Shown: piece after piece, positions 6,712 to 9,307 of the stretch
Position numbering within the stretch: the first letter of the stretch is position 1
How the letters are laid out: every line of letters begins with the position of its first letter
Assembly (NCBI GenBank): GCA_013820975.1
Contig: JACDHQ010000045.1
Coordinates: 1-9,307 of the forward strand
Length of the DNA stretch: 9,307 nucleotides
DNA from: Gemmatimonadaceae bacterium
GTDB lineage: Bacteria; Gemmatimonadota; Gemmatimonadetes; Gemmatimonadales; Gemmatimonadaceae
Reading direction: 5' to 3'
Translations under genes and position numbers: made by a program
Notes under the pieces: generated by a model
Seen by the model: only the letters and a program-made list of their open reading frames with translations
Told to the model about the DNA's origin: nothing
The model's database searches: none

Positions 6712-8343
6712 TCAGCTCGTCCGGCCGGTGTTGATGACGTTCTGGTTGCGGAACCGCGCGGGCACGCACCAGTGGCTCACGGCGTTGATCTGGCTCGGCT
6801 GCCCCTTGCCGTCGAAGAAGCTGGCACCCGCCTCGTAGCTGCGCTTGCCGCCGATCATGTCCATCGCGTTCCAGAAGTCGGTCGTGCGCATCTGGTAGGC
6901 GACGTCCTTCAGTTGCCCGACGATCTTGCCGCCGCGCACCTCGTAGAAGACCTGGCCGCCGAACTGCGCGTTGTAGCGCTGCTGGTCGATGGAGAACGAG
7001 CCATCGCCGACGATCGCGATGCCGCGGTCGGTGCCGGCGATGAGGTCCTCCCACGTCGTGTCCTGCCCGCCGGGCATCAGCGACACGTTGGGCATGCGCT
7101 GGAACTGCACGCTGCTCCAGTTGTCGCCGTACGAGCACCCGTGCGACTGCACGGGGCGCCCCTGCGACCGATACCAGTCGGCGAGCCACGGCGCCTGCTC
7201 GCGCGTCTGCTGGTAGTCGTTGAAGATGCCGTTCTTCACGATGAGGAAGTCCTTGGGGCGGATCCCCTCGTCGTCGTAACCCACCGTCGAGCAACCGCCT
7301 TCCTGCGAACGGTCGCCCTGGATGTTCATGAACTCGGGCCCGTACTTGAGCTGTCCGAGGTGCTTTTCCGGCGGCGCGATGAAGCTCGTGCCCGCGTAGT
7401 TCGCCTCGTAGCCCATCGCGCGGTCGAGTTCCGTGGGGTGCCCGACCGACTCATGGATCGTGAGCCACAGGTGGCTGGGGTGGAGGATGAGGTCATAGCG
7501 ACCCACCTCGACCGGCTTCGCCTTGAGCTTCTCGGCGGCCTCCTCCCCCCATTTCTGCGCGTTGCCCACCGGGTCCCGCTCGAGCAGGTACTCGTAGCCG
7601 CGCCCGGCCGGCTGCATCACGTTCGTGCGCACCTGGAAGTCGCTCATGTCCGGCGCCACCGCGGTCGCCGCGAACGGCATCCAGCTGCGGATCAGCGTCT
7701 GGTGGATGAGCGAGTTGTCGGTGTTCGCGAAGTGCTTCTCCTCCTTCACGAAGAACATCGAGCTGTTCACGAAGCGCACCCCGGGGACCTTCGCGGCCTC
7801 CGCGTTGGTGCGGAGGAGCAGGTCGACCTTCTGCTCGATCGGGATCTCGAACGGATCGGTCGTGTAGGCGCTCTTCCACGTCGTGTTCGGATACGACTCG
7901 GGGGGCGCCAGCACGACCGGCTCGGCGCCGGGAATCTTGTTCGCCCTCGCGATCGCTGCTGCGTCGCGAGCGGCCCGCGCGACGCCGTCGGTGGTGAGTG
8001 CCTGGGTGGCCGCGAAGCCCCACTGCCCATCCACGAGCGTGCGGACGCCGATGCCGACCGAGCTCGTGTCCACGACATTGACGATCTGCTGCTCGCGCGT
8101 GATGACGAAGTTGTTGTTGTAGCGCCCGATGCGGGCATCGGCATACGAGGCGCCGGCGCTGCGGGCGGCATTGAGCGCCGTCATCAGGAGGGCGTCGATG
8201 TCGACGTCCTCGAGCCGGGGCCCGAGATGCGCGTGACCGCTGGCGATGCGTGCCAGAAGGTCGCCTGGGAGGAGCATCTGCCCGGCCGCGGCGGCGCCGG
8301 CTGCGATGGCGCCGTGGCGGAGAAAGTCTCGCCTGCTCGTCAT
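6712..8343 (-). CDS. Tat-exported TldD-like zinc metallopeptidase
   Basis: A 543-residue TldD-family metallopeptidase with an N-terminal twin-arginine signal: SRRDFLRH (3-10), then a hydrophobic Ala/Gly stretch (11-25). The TldD N-domain covers about 45-240 (ASYADARIGRY, with GIGVRTLVDGQWGFA at 97-111). The metal site is HESVGH (297-302), the HExxxH form characteristic of TldD, followed by ELDRAMGYEANYAGTSF. The C-terminal half includes GYDDEG (355-360) and GTDRGI (437-442). Where E. coli TldD has its Cys ligand in a CGK-type motif, this protein reads FDGKGQP (510-516), with a Cys (C526, SHWCVP) 15 residues later. The ATG at 8343-8341 is chosen because the Tat motif follows at once; upstream sequence is noncoding in character. 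No Shine-Dalgarno is seen. It is the first gene of a two-gene operon with the TldE-like partner. Family and export signal are clear; substrate unknown. Confidence 0.93.
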   Translation of the reverse strand: MTSRRDFLRHGAIAAGAAAAGQMLLPGDLLARIASGHAHLGPRLEDVDIDALLMTALNAARSAGASYADARIGRYNNNFVITREQQIVNVVDTSSVGIGVRTLVDGQWGFAATQALTTDGVARAARDAAAIARANKIPGAEPVVLAPPESYPNTTWKSAYTTDPFEIPIEQKVDLLLRTNAEAAKVPGVRFVNSSMFFVKEEKHFANTDNSLIHQTLIRSWMPFAATAVAPDMSDFQVRTNVMQPAGRGYEYLLERDPVGNAQKWGEEAAEKLKAKPVEVGRYDLILHPSHLWLTIHESVGHPTELDRAMGYEANYAGTSFIAPPEKHLGQLKYGPEFMNIQGDRSQEGGCSTVGYDDEGIRPKDFLIVKNGIFNDYQQTREQAPWLADWYRSQGRPVQSHGCSYGDNWSSVQFQRMPNVSLMPGGQDTTWEDLIAGTDRGIAIVGDGSFSIDQQRYNAQFGGQVFYEVRGGKIVGQLKDVAYQMRTTDFWNAMDMIGGKRSYEAGASFFDGKGQPSQINAVSHWCVPARFRNQNVINTGRTS

Positions 8344-8514
8344 GAAGGAACTCGTCCGAATGGGGAACGTGGGAAGGAATGTCCAATACTCGTGCGCGCG
8401 ACGGCCCGCCGCTACCCGCTGGACGCGCCGGACTGTACGGATTCTGTGAAGGACACCCCCGGCCCGGCAGGGCGGGCCAGTTGCCTGCTGCAGCATCACC
8501 CCGCACAATACTGA
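8344..8514. promoter_or_regulatory. divergent intergenic region between the TldD-like and RDD genes
   Basis: This 171-base stretch must carry promoters for both divergent genes. Toward the RDD gene a good candidate is visible (listed separately). Toward the TldD-like gene no convincing -10/-35 pair and no ribosome-binding site could be picked out. A 6-bp stem (GGCCCG at 8461-8466 with CGGGCC at 8473-8478) and a 10-bp palindrome (TGCTGCAGCA, 8486-8495) lie just upstream of and inside the RDD promoter candidate and could be regulator sites. Confidence 0.5.
8481..8509 (+). promoter_or_regulatory. candidate sigma70-type promoter for the RDD gene
   Basis: TTGCCT (8481-8486) and CACAAT (8504-8509) are separated by exactly 17 bases, each matching four of six consensus positions. 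The -10 ends five bases before the ATG at 8515, so transcription would begin at or within a base or two of the start codon, giving a leaderless mRNA. The lack of any AG-rich ribosome-binding site before that ATG agrees with this. Confidence 0.42.
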
Positions 8515-9307
8515 ATGCTTGCCACCGCCCCCCGTTTGCCCTCCGTCACAGCTCCGTCAGGAACGGTCGATGTCGAGACCCCTGAGCTCGTCATCCTCTC
8601 CTACACGGTGGCAGGAGTCGGTTCCCGCGCGTACGCGGCCCTGATCGACTATACGATCTGCCTGGTGTTCTTCCTCGTCGTGGCCCTCCTCGGCGCCGTG
8701 GTGACTGCGAGGACCGGGCTCGCCGCGAACGTGTCGGCAGCATGGGCCACCGCGCTCCTCTTCCTGCTCCAGTTCGTGATCCTCTGGGGCTACTACGTGC
8801 TCTGGGAGGGACTCGCCGACGGCCAGACGCCCGGCAAGCGGCGCCTGGGGCTGCGCGTCGTGCGCGACGGCGGCTTCTCCGTGGACTTCGGCACTTCGGC
8901 CGTACGCAACCTGCTGCGCTTCGTGGACATGCAGCCGCTGCTGATGTACGGCGTCGGGCTTACCGCCGCCGTCGCGTCGCGACAGGGGAAGCGCATCGGC
9001 GACATGGTGGCCGGCACCATCGTCGTGCACGAGGAGGTCAGCACCGACTCGCCCACGATCGCGAATCCGGGAGTCGCCGCCAGCGACGCAGCGCCCGAAA
9101 CCCCGCGCATCGCGCTCCTCGACGACGACGAGTTCACCGTCCTCGATCGCTTCGTCTCACGACGCGATGCAATCGCTGCCGATCGCAGGCAGGCATTGGC
9201 CGCAACGCTTGCCGGGCGCTTCCAGCGCGCCCTCGGCGCGCTGGACCAGCTGCCGGGCACGGGCACTTCGGCGACGTCGCGGCTCGTCGCGTTGCACGGC
9301 GCCGAGC
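8515..9307 (+). CDS. RDD family membrane protein with long cytoplasmic tail, 3' end outside window
   Basis: 264 residues are visible and the frame stays open to the window edge. The start is fixed by an in-frame TGA immediately before the ATG at 8515. RDD-domain signatures occur in order: R38 and D45 in SRAYAALIDYTI, GQTPGKRRLGLRVV (103-116), RNLLRFVD (131-138) and GKRIGDMVAGTIVV (158-171). Two clear membrane helices span about 41-63 and 76-97; a shorter hydrophobic stretch lies at about 141-155. After the domain (from about 175) comes a Pro/Ala-rich linker and a charged, probably helical cytoplasmic tail with DDDEFTVLDRFVSRR (203-217). RDD proteins are integral membrane proteins, some linked to ion transport or to membrane-associated gene clusters; no specific function can be given here. 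RDD proteins with such a tail often neighbour SpoIIM-like, MoxR and DUF58 genes, so that cluster may continue to the right. Confidence 0.9.
   Translation, partial: MLATAPRLPSVTAPSGTVDVETPELVILSYTVAGVGSRAYAALIDYTICLVFFLVVALLGAVVTARTGLAANVSAAWATALLFLLQFVILWGYYVLWEGLADGQTPGKRRLGLRVVRDGGFSVDFGTSAVRNLLRFVDMQPLLMYGVGLTAAVASRQGKRIGDMVAGTIVVHEEVSTDSPTIANPGVAASDAAPETPRIALLDDDEFTVLDRFVSRRDAIAADRRQALAATLAGRFQRALGALDQLPGTGTSATSRLVALHGAE

Noticed and set aside
5222..6838. 538-residue plus-strand open frame opposite the TldE-like gene
   Set aside because: Same shadow pattern; it also runs across two real genes on the other strand and resembles no known family.
6710..7294. Upstream extension of the TldE-like frame, which might have supplied a signal peptide
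   Set aside because: It lies within the TldD-like gene in another frame and contains no Sec- or Tat-like sequence adjoining the TldE start.
6772..8514. 580-residue plus-strand open frame opposite the TldD-like gene, ending immediately before the RDD start
   Set aside because: Low-complexity Arg/Val/Asp-rich antisense translation; the abutting stop is a coincidence that merely fixes the RDD start.
1..9307. tRNA/rRNA genes, CRISPR arrays, insertion sequences, phage or toxin-antitoxin genes
   Set aside because: Looked for and not seen; nearly all of the window is explained by seven chromosomal genes with uniform composition.

Overview
The window is GC-rich, almost fully coding DNA from a bacterial chromosome. 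The protein set and the phrasing of the proteins (a prolyl-oligopeptidase-type peptidase tail, a Tat-exported TldD-like protein, an RDD protein with a long cytoplasmic tail) suggest a Gemmatimonadota-like organism. That placement is an inference from recalled resemblance, not from a marker gene. No RNA gene, mobile element or CRISPR array is visible.

Layout. (1) 2-271, plus strand: the C-terminal end of an S9 family serine peptidase, cut by the window edge. (2) 293-5023, minus strand: four tightly overlapping genes, read from right to left as serA (phosphoglycerate dehydrogenase), a GlcD/D-2-hydroxyglutarate-dehydrogenase-like FAD oxidase, serB (phosphoserine phosphatase) and a class V (AGXT-type) aminotransferase. 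(3) 5024-5308: an intergenic region with a rho-independent terminator for the genes to its right, a second strong hairpin, and the likely serA promoter. (4) 5309-8343, minus strand: a two-gene operon encoding a Tat-signal-bearing TldD-like metallopeptidase and its TldE/PmbA-like partner. (5) 8344-8514: a divergent promoter region. (6) 8515 to the right edge, plus strand: an RDD-family membrane protein, unfinished in the window.

How the genes fit together. The four-gene cluster reads as a complete phosphorylated serine pathway. SerA oxidises 3-phosphoglycerate, the aminotransferase would make phosphoserine in place of SerC, and SerB releases serine. The flavoprotein between serA and serB fits the D-2-hydroxyglutarate dehydrogenase known to pull the unfavourable SerA reaction forward in Pseudomonas. 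All three internal junctions overlap by 1 or 4 bases, which suggests translational coupling and a fixed ratio of enzymes. This is the most interesting system in the window.

The TldD/TldE-like pair probably forms a heteromeric zinc protease. Only the TldD-like subunit carries an export signal, which raises the question of how the partner reaches the same compartment. The RDD gene and serA both have a -10-like hexamer placed so that transcription would start at or next to the start codon, so leaderless mRNAs are possible.
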